NCBI RefSeq assembly: GCF_900113765.1 | Contig: NZ_FOQO01000006.1 | Coordinates: forward strand, 248,001 to 312,000 | Length of the DNA: 64,000 bases | Source: Parapedobacter indicus | GTDB lineage: Bacteria; Bacteroidota; Bacteroidia; Sphingobacteriales; Sphingobacteriaceae | Direction: 5' to 3' | In this document: piece by piece, positions 44,501 to 54,015 of the stretch | How positions within the stretch are numbered: position 1 is the stretch's first letter | Layout: each line of letters starts with the position of its first letter | The notes under the pieces: generated by a model | What the model was told of the DNA's origin: nothing | Seen by the model: only the letters and a program-made list of their open reading frames with translations | Database searches by the model: none | Translations under genes and position numbers: made by a program

Positions 44501-44875
44501 ATGAAGAATACAGTGAAAGTGATTGGAACATTGGTGTTGGTTTCATTGATGTTTATGGTTTCTTGTGATAAGGATACGGATCCTTCGGAAACAGACTTAT
44601 TTGTCGGAACGTATGAGGGAGATATCTCATTTAACAACGGTGAAGAGACGATTATCGACGAAGATGGCCGTGTAACCGTGGCGAAAGCAGGCGATAGCTA
44701 TTCCTTTCTTTTTGGGAGTGGCATTCCAGACATTACCGGTGTTAAATTCGAAAAAGATGGCAACACGTATGTCGGTATAGGAGAAGGGTTTACGGGCATC
44801 CGGATTACGGCAAGTTCGCTGAATATGCTTGTTACGGACGACCGGGGCACATGGACGGCTGATTGCAGCCGATAA
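44501..44875 (+). CDS. small lipoprotein, unknown function
   Basis: Lipoprotein of 124 residues with signal peptide ending MFMVSC (Cys22). The mature part is acidic and probably all-beta (FVGTYEGDISFNNGE; a lipocalin-like or small beta-barrel pattern). I do not recognise a family. It sits 57 bases after GH95 and before a good terminator, so it may be the last gene of the SusC-SusD-GH95 unit. Confidence 0.7.
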   Translation: MKNTVKVIGTLVLVSLMFMVSCDKDTDPSETDLFVGTYEGDISFNNGEETIIDEDGRVTVAKAGDSYSFLFGSGIPDITGVKFEKDGNTYVGIGEGFTGIRITASSLNMLVTDDRGTWTADCSR

Positions 44876-44890
44876 AGGCAACAATGAAAG

Positions 44891-44920
44891 AGGGTGGTTT
44901 AGGAAAACCACCCTTTTTTC
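44891..44920 (+). terminator. rho-independent terminator
   Basis: A 10-bp stem (AGGGTGGTTT / AAACCACCCT) with a 4-base loop is followed by a run of T, 15 bases after the small lipoprotein gene. It would end the SusC-SusD-GH95 transcript. Confidence 0.85.
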
Positions 44921-44952
44921 TTACCTTGCACGACTTATAACGTACGAAAACC

Positions 44953-45624
44953 GTGACAAAGCGTAAACAACATCAGACAATTCGAATAAAACTGTGGACA
45001 GCTGTGCGGGTCGTTATACTAGCATTCAGCGTGATATCTTCGATCGTTTCCTGCACGCTGGATAAACAAGCAAAGGCACTTCGGACATTGGAAAAATGCC
45101 GCTACGAATTTGTCTCAGCCGACAGCATTTTTCTAGCGGGTACCGATGTTAATAAACTGATTGCTAACGGGCGAGTGGATGTAAGCCAACTCCCCGGCGT
45201 GGCATTAGGTTTCCTGAGCCGGGATATCCCCCTTTCAGGCGTGTTGAATGTGCGCATTACCAATCCGACAAATAACCTTGCAGGAATCCAGCAATTTGCC
45301 TATAAAGTGGAGGTAGAAGGCCGGGAAGTATTGGATGGCGTTTCGGATCTGCCTATTGAAGTTCCGGCAGGAGAAACGGTTGTTGTGCCTGTAAAATTAC
45401 GAACCAATGTATACAAATTTCTTTCGGACCGCGAAACGCTGGACAAGCTGCTAACTTTCATCCAACGTACACACAATGGCGCGACCGACGAAAAGGTCAA
45501 TCTTACCTTTAAGATCAAACCCACCTTGGCTTTGGGCAATCAAGCAATCAATTATCCCGGTTATATCGACATTGACAAAGAAGTTGATGCCGAGTTTTTA
45601 ATCAAACACGGCATCATACGGTAA
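44953..45624 (+). CDS. LEA-type 2 (WHy-like) lipoprotein
   Basis: Exported protein of 223 residues starting with GTG. A basic N-terminus, a hydrophobic segment and VSC (about residue 34) suggest a lipoprotein. The middle (LNVRITNPTNNLAG through PAGETVVVPVKL, about 95-155) has the Asn-Pro and strand pattern of the WHy/LEA14 fold, linked to desiccation or envelope stress. The role is unknown here. It stands alone after the terminator and converges on the sulfatase gene, five bases away. Confidence 0.65.
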   Translation: MTKRKQHQTIRIKLWTAVRVVILAFSVISSIVSCTLDKQAKALRTLEKCRYEFVSADSIFLAGTDVNKLIANGRVDVSQLPGVALGFLSRDIPLSGVLNVRITNPTNNLAGIQQFAYKVEVEGREVLDGVSDLPIEVPAGETVVVPVKLRTNVYKFLSDRETLDKLLTFIQRTHNGATDEKVNLTFKIKPTLALGNQAINYPGYIDIDKEVDAEFLIKHGIIR

Positions 45625-45628
45625 GTAT

Positions 45629-47029
45629 CTATCTTCGTACCCGTTCAAGCCACCGCTGGTGCAGTCCAAGCAGTTCCTTCACCTTTTCCGGATGATCTCC
45701 GGCCCGGTTTGTTCTCTCCCCCGTGTCCGAAGAAAGCTGTACCAAAAACAACCGATCTTTTCCGTTGAAATCTTCCCCCGTAGCAGTCGGATCCCATTTC
45801 GGATCCGGATCCATCGGATTGCCCAATAGCTTCCAGTCGCCTTTCCTCACGGCCCAAGCACTCTTGCTGTCATCATATGATCCGGTTTGCCAATGTAATT
45901 CCCGCTCCGGTGTCTTCTCAGCATTATCAGCGATGACCGGCAGCAAACTTATACCTTCCACGCTATCGGCTTGATACCTTGCGCCAGTCAGTGCCGCGAT
46001 GGTTGGAAACCAATCCATACCGGAACTGACGGCATCGCATACAATTCCTGAAGGTAGTGTGCGTGGATAACTGATTAGCGCAGGCACCCGGATGCCCCCT
46101 TCGAACATACTGAACTTTCCTCCGCGATAAGGGCCGGAGTTGCCTCCACCCCAAAAAGCCCGCTCTTCATACGAATGCCCGTGATCGGATTGGAAAACAA
46201 TAATGGTATTTTCCAACTCCCCCTTCTTCTCCAACTCATCAAGTACCCAACCGATCCGTTCATCCAGGGACGAAACAAATGCAGCATATTCCCGTCGTGG
46301 AGATGCCAGGTCTTTGTAATGATCTAACCATTTTTCCGTTCCCTGATACGGATAATGGGGAACATTCGCTGCCCAATAAATAAAAAAAGGTTGATTCCCC
46401 GAACGGTCTATCGTTTCTTTGATCTCGTCGACCATTAAATCGGGAAAATATTTTCCCGGCCGGTAGATCTCTTCATCGTTCTGATAGAGGTCGTGCCGGT
46501 TCGGTCCGCTCCAAAAGAAAAAATGCGAATAGTTATCAATACAGCCTCGTTGGTGACCGAAAAAATAATCGAAACCCTGCGCATTTGGCAGTTTGTCCGG
46601 AGCGTGGCCCAGATGCCATTTACCCACTAACGCTGTGTAGTAGCCGTTATTTTTCAACATCTCGGCGATGGTGATTTCCGAAGACGGGAGTCCGGCCTTC
46701 ATTTCCAGATCTTTCTCCGGCACGGGAACATTTCCCGGCAAACCCGCCCCCAAATTCGTTTTTCCCGTTAGCAGTCCCGCGCGAGAGGGTGAGCATACGG
46801 GTGCGACGGCATAGAATTGGGTGAATCGGACACCACGTTTCGCAAGTCGATCTAGGTTAGGTGTTGCCAGATCTCCCGATCCGTAACAATTCAGATCCAG
46901 AGTTCCCAGATCGTCGGCCAGAATCAGCAATACGTTCGGTTGCGTCTGCGCCCGAACTGCTCCGCCGATTATCACTGTCGCAAATGCGAATGACGCAATA
47001 AGCACTGTTTTACAATTGATAGTAATCAT
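45629..47029 (-). CDS. type I sulfatase
   Basis: Exported sulfatase of 466 residues with signal peptide ending VRA (27). The catalytic Cys79 in CSPSR is the site for formylglycine conversion. D39 and D40 in ILADD are calcium ligands; LVGKWHLGH carries the next catalytic Lys/His pair. It removes sulfate esters from a glycan in the periplasm. It is the third gene of the second SusC-SusD locus, so that locus probably targets a sulfated polysaccharide. A maturase (anSME) must be encoded elsewhere. Confidence 0.93.
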   Translation of the reverse strand: MITINCKTVLIASFAFATVIIGGAVRAQTQPNVLLILADDLGTLDLNCYGSGDLATPNLDRLAKRGVRFTQFYAVAPVCSPSRAGLLTGKTNLGAGLPGNVPVPEKDLEMKAGLPSSEITIAEMLKNNGYYTALVGKWHLGHAPDKLPNAQGFDYFFGHQRGCIDNYSHFFFWSGPNRHDLYQNDEEIYRPGKYFPDLMVDEIKETIDRSGNQPFFIYWAANVPHYPYQGTEKWLDHYKDLASPRREYAAFVSSLDERIGWVLDELEKKGELENTIIVFQSDHGHSYEERAFWGGGNSGPYRGGKFSMFEGGIRVPALISYPRTLPSGIVCDAVSSGMDWFPTIAALTGARYQADSVEGISLLPVIADNAEKTPERELHWQTGSYDDSKSAWAVRKGDWKLLGNPMDPDPKWDPTATGEDFNGKDRLFLVQLSSDTGERTNRAGDHPEKVKELLGLHQRWLERVRR

Positions 47030-47041
47030 AACCTGTTATAG

Positions 47042-48541
47042 TTACCAGTTTGGATTTTGTTCAAGATTCGGATTTAGATCAATCTGATTCGGAGGAACCG
47101 CCCACAGGTAATCCCGACCAGCGTTGAATGTACGTTGTTCGATCACTTCATCCGCGGCATTGAAGATCGGGCCGTTGTTTACTATTTCGGCGGTTTTCCA
47201 TCGCCTAATATCGGAATAATAGCGCCCCTCGAGCGCGAGCTCAATCCGCCGTTCCAGCCGGATGGTTTCCCGCATCTGATCTTGCCCCATTCTGGCTTCC
47301 AGGACAGGCATTGCCACCGAAGGCCTTTTCCGGATTTCGTTGATTGCCCAATACACTTCGTCAACCGGTCCTTCCGCTTCGTTTAACGCCTCGGCGTAGT
47401 TCAGCAAAACCTCCGCATACCGTATCAGAATAATATTCAATTCGGAATTGTTTGCCACGACATTGGCAATGGCCACGTCGTCTTTATACACCGTCTGTTT
47501 CTTGTTGCCAAAACCGGTAGTCACGACATCATCCGGTGTCGTTAACCGGCCATTGTAAGGATATCCCGCAATTGCAATGGATTGGTGCAACCTAGGATCC
47601 CGGTTTTCATAGGGATGATCGGCGTCGAAGAGATCGGATGTCTTAGTCGACTTTCCATCAACCATCAGGTAGGCATCCACCAAGTCTTTCAACGGTGCCG
47701 GGCGATTCAACAATTTGGATGTATGATCAAACCCATGGGTAAAAAACGGAACCTGGTATTGAATATCAAAAATAACTTCTTCGTTGTTCTCGTTTTCCAG
47801 GTACCAGATCCCCCGATAGTCGTCAAACAGTTCATATACATTCAGATCGATCACCTCCTTCGCAACGGCGGCGGCCTCATCCCAGCGTTTCTCAAACAGC
47901 AATATGCGCGATTTCAAAGCCAGGGCAGCCCCACTGGTCGCTTTTCCCACGTCATCACCGGTGTATCTGTCGGGCAACAATACCACGGCCCTATCCAAAT
48001 CAACGAGCAATTGGCTGATAATTTCTTCTTTATCCGACCTCGGCAAATCGCCGTGCAACGCCGGGTCGGGGGTCTCTAGCACAAGTGGTACTGCACCGAA
48101 ATGATCAATCAGGTAATGATACAACAGGCTTCTGAGAAACAACGCCTGTCCCTCAATCAGCCCGGTTTCTTCAGCAGACAATGGACTGTTTTCGAGTTGG
48201 TCCAGTACCGTGTTGCATCGGCCAATCCCTTCATATGCATTGTTCCACAGGTTGGAAAACAACCCTGTTGTAGCCAAGGCAGACCCTTTCGCGATCCCGT
48301 CCGTTCCATTGGCTTCATTGTAGGCTTTGGCATTCGGCGTAATCATGTCCGTTTCGCCGCTGAATACATTGTATAGGCTGTAAAGTGAGTTATAGCTGCC
48401 CGTCAGACCTGCTTCGAAATGTTCCGGCTCGGTCCAGAAAGTATTGGCACTGTATTGGTCGCTCGGATCGATCAGCAATGCATCCCCGCACGAAGAAACA
48501 GTTGACAAAATCAATATAACAATGAATGACTTCTTTTTCAT
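47042..48541 (-). CDS. SusD/RagB-type surface glycan-binding lipoprotein
   Basis: Lipoprotein of 499 residues: signal peptide ending VSSC (18), then LLIDPSDQYSANTFW, the usual SusD entry. Helical TPR scaffold, IRYAEVLLNYAEALNEAEG in the C-terminal half, and the end segment RDYLWAVPPNQIDLNPNLEQNPNW. It pairs with the STN-bearing SusC located 11 bases upstream and precedes the sulfatase by 12 bases. Confidence 0.95.
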   Translation of the reverse strand: MKKKSFIVILILSTVSSCGDALLIDPSDQYSANTFWTEPEHFEAGLTGSYNSLYSLYNVFSGETDMITPNAKAYNEANGTDGIAKGSALATTGLFSNLWNNAYEGIGRCNTVLDQLENSPLSAEETGLIEGQALFLRSLLYHYLIDHFGAVPLVLETPDPALHGDLPRSDKEEIISQLLVDLDRAVVLLPDRYTGDDVGKATSGAALALKSRILLFEKRWDEAAAVAKEVIDLNVYELFDDYRGIWYLENENNEEVIFDIQYQVPFFTHGFDHTSKLLNRPAPLKDLVDAYLMVDGKSTKTSDLFDADHPYENRDPRLHQSIAIAGYPYNGRLTTPDDVVTTGFGNKKQTVYKDDVAIANVVANNSELNIILIRYAEVLLNYAEALNEAEGPVDEVYWAINEIRKRPSVAMPVLEARMGQDQMRETIRLERRIELALEGRYYSDIRRWKTAEIVNNGPIFNAADEVIEQRTFNAGRDYLWAVPPNQIDLNPNLEQNPNW

Positions 48542-48552
48542 AATTTCCTTTT

Positions 48553-51500
48553 TTAGAACGTAACATTAATTCCGACGGTATACATCTTAATGGATGGATA
48601 CTCGTAATAATTGGCCTGCTTTACATTTCTTTCCGGATCGAAGTCTTTCATATCGGAAAAAGTCAGCAAATTCTGCCCATTGACAAAAAACAGGCACCGG
48701 TTCAATCCGATTTTATCGGAAAAACGTTGCGGCAGGGTATAGCCTAGTTGTATATTTTTAAGACGCAGGTAGGACGCATCGAGCACCCAAAAGTCCGATT
48801 TCAGGAAATTGTCATTCTGTGAATCCTCAAATGATGTTAGGATAGGTAACGGGGCATCGGGGCGTTCTGGCGTCCACGATTCATTCGCCCAGCGTTCGGT
48901 CACCGACGTCGCAAACCAGAAAGGTGTTGCAATAATCGCTTCGGGGTATGTATTTACGCCTTTCACCCCTTGAAAAAAGGCGCCCAGGCTGAACTGGCCG
49001 TAGTTTAGGTCAAGCCCAAAACTATAGGTGTAATCCGGCAGTACACTGCCGGTCACAATCCGGTCGTTGGAGTTGATCACGTTGTCCTGGTTCTGATCCA
49101 GATAACGAATATATCCCGGCTTGGTGGTAATGTTCTGAAACGGACTGGATTCGATTTCTTCCGTTGTCTGGAAAAGACCTGCGCTTTCCAATACGTAGTA
49201 GGAATCAATCGGATACCCTTCGCGGGTAATGAACTTATCTCCGCTGTATATGATCTCACCGTTTAAATCCGTTACTTTATTCACATTATAATTCAGCCCC
49301 AGATTAACTGCGTAATTCAATTTTCCGATTGTATTCCGGTGAACCAGGTTGACATCAAGCCCAACGTTCTTCACCGATCCGATGTTACGGATAGGACCGC
49401 CTAGGTTACCCACCTGCGATGGCAAGGTAACCGGCCGCAGAATGTCATCGGTCCGCTTATTGTACAAATCCAGGGTCAGGTCGAGCCGGCTCTCAAAGAA
49501 AGACGCATCCACCCCCAGGTTGGCCATTGTCGTAGTTTCCCAGGTGATGTTCGGATCCCTGAACGATTCCACGGCAACGCCCGGACTTACCGCTCCACCA
49601 AAGAGGTATTCCCTGCCAGCTTCCACTAAGTTGACATAGCTGAAATTCGGAATCCCTTGATTACCCAGTACCCCATAAGATCCGCGTATTTTTAATGCGG
49701 AAATCCAGCGTTGGGTTTTCAGGAAATTTTCCTGATCCAGCCGCCAACCCAACGAAACAGAAGGAAAAAATCCCCATTGGTTGCCTTCAGCAAACCGGGA
49801 AGAACCATCGTACCTGAAATTCACCTCAAACAGATATTTGTCGCTATAATCGTAATTTAGTCGCCCAAATGTGCCTATAAGCGCGTTCTTATTGGACGTT
49901 CCATTCACTTGCGGATTAACGGACCCCGCATTGATTTCAGTCAGCGTGTTCCCTAGAAAACCTTCGATCAATGAATTGAAGAATCGATCTTCGAATTGTT
50001 CAAAGCTGCTCCCCAGCAGCGCTTTGATATGATGGCTGTCCGCGAAGGTGGCTTCATAATTCAGGGTATTATAGAGGGTGGTATTAAGTCCCTCCGCATG
50101 ATTATTATAAACGTGTCGGTTCTTGTTGGGCGTATAGTAGTCAACCCGCTGTTCTGCGAGCGTTTTTACCTGATACATATAAATATCCGGCACAAATCGT
50201 TCTTCGAATGTCGATAGCTTCGAGAACCCGACTTTCGCCAAGTATGTTATTCCGAACGGCAGTGTCACCTCAGCACTGAAATTCAGCATTCCGTTCAGCC
50301 TTTTGGTATTAAAGAAGCCTTCATTTGCCCAAACCAGCGGGTGTCGGTACACATTGTGACCGGGCGAACGGATCCACGTGTCGGCGTAGCGTCCATCTTC
50401 GAGGTAAGTGGGATGAAAACCCTGAGCCTTGAACACCATCTCCATCATGGTTCCTGCGGTAGTCGCAGGCTCATGGCTTGTACGCTGATTGAATGAAAGG
50501 TCGGTTTCCAGTTTCAACCAGTTTTTGTATTGATAGTTCAGTCCAGACCTGACCGCAAACCGCCCACCATCAGTTCCCATAAGTACGCCCTTCTGATCCA
50601 AGTATCCGGCAGACACAGAAAACCCAAGTTTGTCTGACCCACCGGAAATCCGCAAATTGTGTTCCTGAATCAGCGCATCATTAAACATGATGTCGATCCA
50701 GTCATTGTGCGGATAAATATAGGGATCTGTTCCCTTGCGGTATTCCTCAATTACTTCTTCCGAATAGAACGCCTGCGCTCGACCTGCGTTAAATCCAGCC
50801 TGATTACGCAACTCCATAAACCGGACGGGATCTTTCACCGTCTTTGGCAGGTAAGTGGGCGCCTGAAGACCGATATAATTGTTGTAATTGATACGGGTAT
50901 CACCCGCGACACCCGACTTGGTGGTCACCAAGATCACGCCATTGGCTGCCCGGTTTCCATATATCGAAGCAGAGGCGGCATCTTTCAGCACCGTGATGCT
51001 CTCAATATCATTCGGATTGACATCGGCCAATGGAAACTCAACGCCATCTACTAATACCAATGGATTGTTGTTGTTAAAGGTACCCTGTCCGCGGATTCTT
51101 AAAACAGCTCCGTCTTTTCCGGGTTGGCCGCCCGCTTGATTGACATACAAGCCCGTCATTCCTTGCAGTGCCTGTGTTGCATTGGTAATCGGCCGGTTTT
51201 CGATATCCTCCGAAGACATCGTGCTTACCGATCCGGTCAGGTTTATTTTCTTCTGGGTTCCATATCCCACTACGACAACCTCATCCAAATCACTGATCGA
51301 TGCTTTAAGTACTACGTTAACTACATTTTTTGTTCCCAACGTCTGTTCGTGTGATTCAAACCCTATAATGGTAAATACCAACACCGCTCCGTCGCCCGAA
51401 ACAGATATCCGGTAGTTGCCTTGCACATCGGTAGTTGTGGCTAGCCCAACGTCTTTCACCGCCACGGTCACGCCATCCAGTGGGTTTCCCATTTCATCCG

Positions 51501-51939
51501 TAACCCGACCGGTAACCGTCCGTTGCGACGCGGCCTCCTGCTCAGCAAGCCGTGTGCTCTTCTGTTCTTCGGGAAGCGCCGTGATTACAATCGTGTGTTC
51601 CGTAATATGGTAGCCCAAAGAAAGTGGCCTCAGTAGTGTTTCCAACAGCTTGGTTAGCGGAGCATGCTCAACCGAAATGGAAACCCGTGTATCGGGATTC
51701 ACAAAACGCTCATTATAAACCACTACAAAGTCTGTCTGATCCTTAATCTGTTGGAAAACATCACTCAACGGTCGATTCTTAACTGCTAAAGAAAGCGTTT
51801 GTGACCTAGTAACTGCGCTAACATGTAGGGCAGCGATAACAAGCAGCAATGAAGTTAACTTCATAATCCGGAATAATTGGCGGATACCGTCAATCGGTAT
51901 CTTTGTCTTCCCCAATAGGGAAAAATCATAATTTATCAT
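48553..51939 (-). CDS. SusC/RagA-type transporter with N-terminal STN signalling domain
   Basis: Outer-membrane TonB-linked importer of 1128 residues. After the signal peptide (to about 47) comes an STN domain (about 50-115, VFQQIKDQTDFVVVYNERF), which relays substrate binding to a FecR anti-sigma factor. Next are a CarboxypepD_reg domain (about 141-215), TonB-box-like DLDEVVVVGYGT, plug (FNNNNPLVLVDG) and barrel ending VGINVTF. The FecR and ECF-sigma genes are directly upstream. A second Met at 51864 may be the actual start. Confidence 0.95.
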   Translation of the reverse strand: MINYDFSLLGKTKIPIDGIRQLFRIMKLTSLLLVIAALHVSAVTRSQTLSLAVKNRPLSDVFQQIKDQTDFVVVYNERFVNPDTRVSISVEHAPLTKLLETLLRPLSLGYHITEHTIVITALPEEQKSTRLAEQEAASQRTVTGRVTDEMGNPLDGVTVAVKDVGLATTTDVQGNYRISVSGDGAVLVFTIIGFESHEQTLGTKNVVNVVLKASISDLDEVVVVGYGTQKKINLTGSVSTMSSEDIENRPITNATQALQGMTGLYVNQAGGQPGKDGAVLRIRGQGTFNNNNPLVLVDGVEFPLADVNPNDIESITVLKDAASASIYGNRAANGVILVTTKSGVAGDTRINYNNYIGLQAPTYLPKTVKDPVRFMELRNQAGFNAGRAQAFYSEEVIEEYRKGTDPYIYPHNDWIDIMFNDALIQEHNLRISGGSDKLGFSVSAGYLDQKGVLMGTDGGRFAVRSGLNYQYKNWLKLETDLSFNQRTSHEPATTAGTMMEMVFKAQGFHPTYLEDGRYADTWIRSPGHNVYRHPLVWANEGFFNTKRLNGMLNFSAEVTLPFGITYLAKVGFSKLSTFEERFVPDIYMYQVKTLAEQRVDYYTPNKNRHVYNNHAEGLNTTLYNTLNYEATFADSHHIKALLGSSFEQFEDRFFNSLIEGFLGNTLTEINAGSVNPQVNGTSNKNALIGTFGRLNYDYSDKYLFEVNFRYDGSSRFAEGNQWGFFPSVSLGWRLDQENFLKTQRWISALKIRGSYGVLGNQGIPNFSYVNLVEAGREYLFGGAVSPGVAVESFRDPNITWETTTMANLGVDASFFESRLDLTLDLYNKRTDDILRPVTLPSQVGNLGGPIRNIGSVKNVGLDVNLVHRNTIGKLNYAVNLGLNYNVNKVTDLNGEIIYSGDKFITREGYPIDSYYVLESAGLFQTTEEIESSPFQNITTKPGYIRYLDQNQDNVINSNDRIVTGSVLPDYTYSFGLDLNYGQFSLGAFFQGVKGVNTYPEAIIATPFWFATSVTERWANESWTPERPDAPLPILTSFEDSQNDNFLKSDFWVLDASYLRLKNIQLGYTLPQRFSDKIGLNRCLFFVNGQNLLTFSDMKDFDPERNVKQANYYEYPSIKMYTVGINVTF

Positions 51940-51970
51940 TACGTTTGTACGTTTGGATAATTAAAAAACT

Positions 51971-51992
51971 GGTTTTAACGTTCGGTTTTAAC
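51971..51992. repeat. direct repeat GGTTTTAAC x2 upstream of the second susC
   Basis: GGTTTTAAC occurs at 51971-51979 and 51984-51992, 13 bases apart, 30-50 bases upstream of the second susC gene. It may be a regulator or sigma contact site; no promoter of the TAnnTTTG type reads leftwards here. Confidence 0.3.
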
Positions 51993-52011
51993 TGGTACGA
52001 TCTGAACACCG

Positions 52012-52034
52012 GGGAAGTGTTGGTGGCACTTCCC
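52012..52034 (-). promoter_or_regulatory. hairpin in the fecR-susC gap
   Basis: GGGAAGTG and CACTTCCC form an 8-bp stem with a 7-base loop between fecR and susC. No T run follows on the minus strand, so it is not a classic terminator; it could be an attenuator or part of the susC leader. Confidence 0.35.
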
Positions 52035-52120
52035 TTATTCGTATCAATGTAGTGCTCGGGTTCTCATAATCATCATGTTTTACGTTATAAAATTGGTTAT
52101 CACTATTTCGTTTTTTATAA

Positions 52121-53299
52121 TCAATTCACCTTCAATACTCTTCCCTCAAGCGTAATATCGATATTGGATACCTGTAGAATTTCGATCAATCCAAGCAGTG
52201 TCACATCCCGTTTAATCTGTCCGCCGAAAATATCGTTTGGAATGCCATTCCGGTATTCGACTTCTACGTCGTACCACCGGCAAACCTGACGTAGCACATC
52301 CTCGAGTGGAGTTCTCTTAAAAAAGAAGTAGCCCTCCCTCCAGGCCGTGTACTGGTAGGTGTTTACGTTTCGGGTATCAAATGTGGATCCGCTAAGAACG
52401 GATTGCTGACCGGGAAGTAATACGATCGATTTTGGATGGGACACCAGCGACAACCGGACGCTTCCTTTTACCAATGTCGTTTTTGTTTGCTGTTCGTCCG
52501 GAAAGGCCGAAACATTGAATTCGGTACCTAAGACTTCGATGGTTTGGCTATCGGTAATCACTTTGAATGGTATCCGTTTATTATACGTATCCTGTCTCTC
52601 CGCAACATCGAAATAACCTTCGCCGTCCAAATAAACCACCCGTTCATTTCCGACAAAGCGGCTCGGGTATTTTAATGTGCTCTGGGCGTTCAGCCAAACC
52701 TTCGAGCCGTCGGGTAACGTGATTTGATAGGTGCCTCCTTTGGGAGTGCTTAATACCATTTGATGCGTATCCATTTTCTGTTTTCTGCCATCTGCAATGG
52801 AGGTTCCATCGAGGTATGTAATCTCGTCCGCTATAACAATCCCACTTTGTGACTCACTCAAATCGATTACCCGTCCATCTGCCAATGTAAGTGTCGCTCG
52901 GTGTCCTCCCGGCTTGATATCCTGCACATTTGCATCAACAGGCTGCTGAATACCGACCGGGTTATCACGCAAAAACCAGATTGCCGTGAAAGCCACTAAA
53001 ATCACCGCTGCCGCATAGGGAATCAATCTACGCATCCAAATACCGGTGTGAACGGGTGTCGGCAAAGAGCCGATGGCTTGCTCAATCTGATCATGCACCC
53101 GCCGGAGTGCTTCTGCTTCGGCGACCGTACTCGGCTTACCTGGCGCATCAGGCAACACCAATTCTGCACGCACCAATGCATACAGGGCTTCCGGACTGCC
53201 CGCATCGAAATAAGCCAGCAGCCAATCCAACTCCGCCTCCGTAAGCGTGCCGTTTGCTAGTTTGGGATATAAGGTCCTCAGATAAGCGGTACTTTCCAT
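52121..53299 (-). CDS. FecR-family anti-sigma factor
   Basis: Inner-membrane anti-sigma regulator of 392 residues. The cytosolic N-terminus (1-88) binds sigma, and one helix (about 90-110, IPYAAAVILVAFTAIWF) crosses the membrane. The periplasmic FecR domain (about 180-275, VWLNAQSTLKYPSRF) is followed by a DUF4974 C-terminal domain (about 315-390, TPLEDVLRQVCRWYDVEVEY) that contacts the STN domain of SusC. It is divergent from the ECF sigma gene and upstream of its SusC partner. Confidence 0.94.
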   Translation of the reverse strand: MESTAYLRTLYPKLANGTLTEAELDWLLAYFDAGSPEALYALVRAELVLPDAPGKPSTVAEAEALRRVHDQIEQAIGSLPTPVHTGIWMRRLIPYAAAVILVAFTAIWFLRDNPVGIQQPVDANVQDIKPGGHRATLTLADGRVIDLSESQSGIVIADEITYLDGTSIADGRKQKMDTHQMVLSTPKGGTYQITLPDGSKVWLNAQSTLKYPSRFVGNERVVYLDGEGYFDVAERQDTYNKRIPFKVITDSQTIEVLGTEFNVSAFPDEQQTKTTLVKGSVRLSLVSHPKSIVLLPGQQSVLSGSTFDTRNVNTYQYTAWREGYFFFKRTPLEDVLRQVCRWYDVEVEYRNGIPNDIFGGQIKRDVTLLGLIEILQVSNIDITLEGRVLKVN

Positions 53300-53392
53300 C
53301 GCCCGGTTTTATGTTAGTTTCCCTTTATACGCTCGGAACGAAAATATCAATGACAAAAAAATAAAAATTTTTATCTGTATTATTGCGCCATC

Positions 53393-53998
53393 ATGGCCAT
53401 GGCAAACCTACTCACCGAGTCGCAACAACTGGAGGCGTTGAAAGCCGGCGATCATGCTATGTTCAATTTCTTCTACGAAAAATACAGCCTGCAGCTTTAC
53501 CGGCGACTCCTGAACATGGTGCAAGTAGATGTCATAGCAGAGGAATTGTTACAGGAATTATTTACCAAAGTATGGGAACGGCGCGAACAACTGGATCCTC
53601 TACAATCGTTCAAAGCATATTTATACCGCATCGCCGAACGCCTTGTATACGATCATTACCGACGCCTTACCCGCGAGGCAAAACTGGAACGTGATTTCGT
53701 CCTCGTTTCTACAGAACTTTATAACCCAATCGAAGAGTCTATACATATTAAAGAGGGACGCCGCTTGGTGCAACAGGCCTTGGATCACTTGCCCAAACAG
53801 CAACGACGCGTTTTTACGCTTTGCAAGCTTGAGGGTCGTTCTTACGAAGAGGTGAGCAAACTGCTGGGCATTTCGACAGCGTCCATCAATACCCACATTT
53901 CACGTGCCTCCAAAGCAGTGCGCAAATTTATTTTGAAAAATCGAGGTTTGGCATCGGGCCTACTCTGTGCCTATGCCATTATGGAAGTAATTCAATAG
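53393..53998 (+). CDS. ECF RNA polymerase sigma factor (FecI-like)
   Basis: Sigma factor of 201 residues with region 2 (about 25-95, FTKVWERREQLDPLQSFKAYLYRIA) and region 4 (about 125-180, LPKQQRRVFTLCKLEGRSYEEVSKLL). A hydrophobic tail of about 17 residues follows, common in Bacteroidota FecI-like factors. It would be held by the divergent FecR and would drive the SusC-SusD-sulfatase operon when the glycan is sensed. ATG at 53399 is an alternative start. It ends 17 bases from the convergent rmlB gene. Confidence 0.93.
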   Translation: MAMANLLTESQQLEALKAGDHAMFNFFYEKYSLQLYRRLLNMVQVDVIAEELLQELFTKVWERREQLDPLQSFKAYLYRIAERLVYDHYRRLTREAKLERDFVLVSTELYNPIEESIHIKEGRRLVQQALDHLPKQQRRVFTLCKLEGRSYEEVSKLLGISTASINTHISRASKAVRKFILKNRGLASGLLCAYAIMEVIQ

Positions 53999-54015
53999 CC
54001 AGCACATCTATGCGC

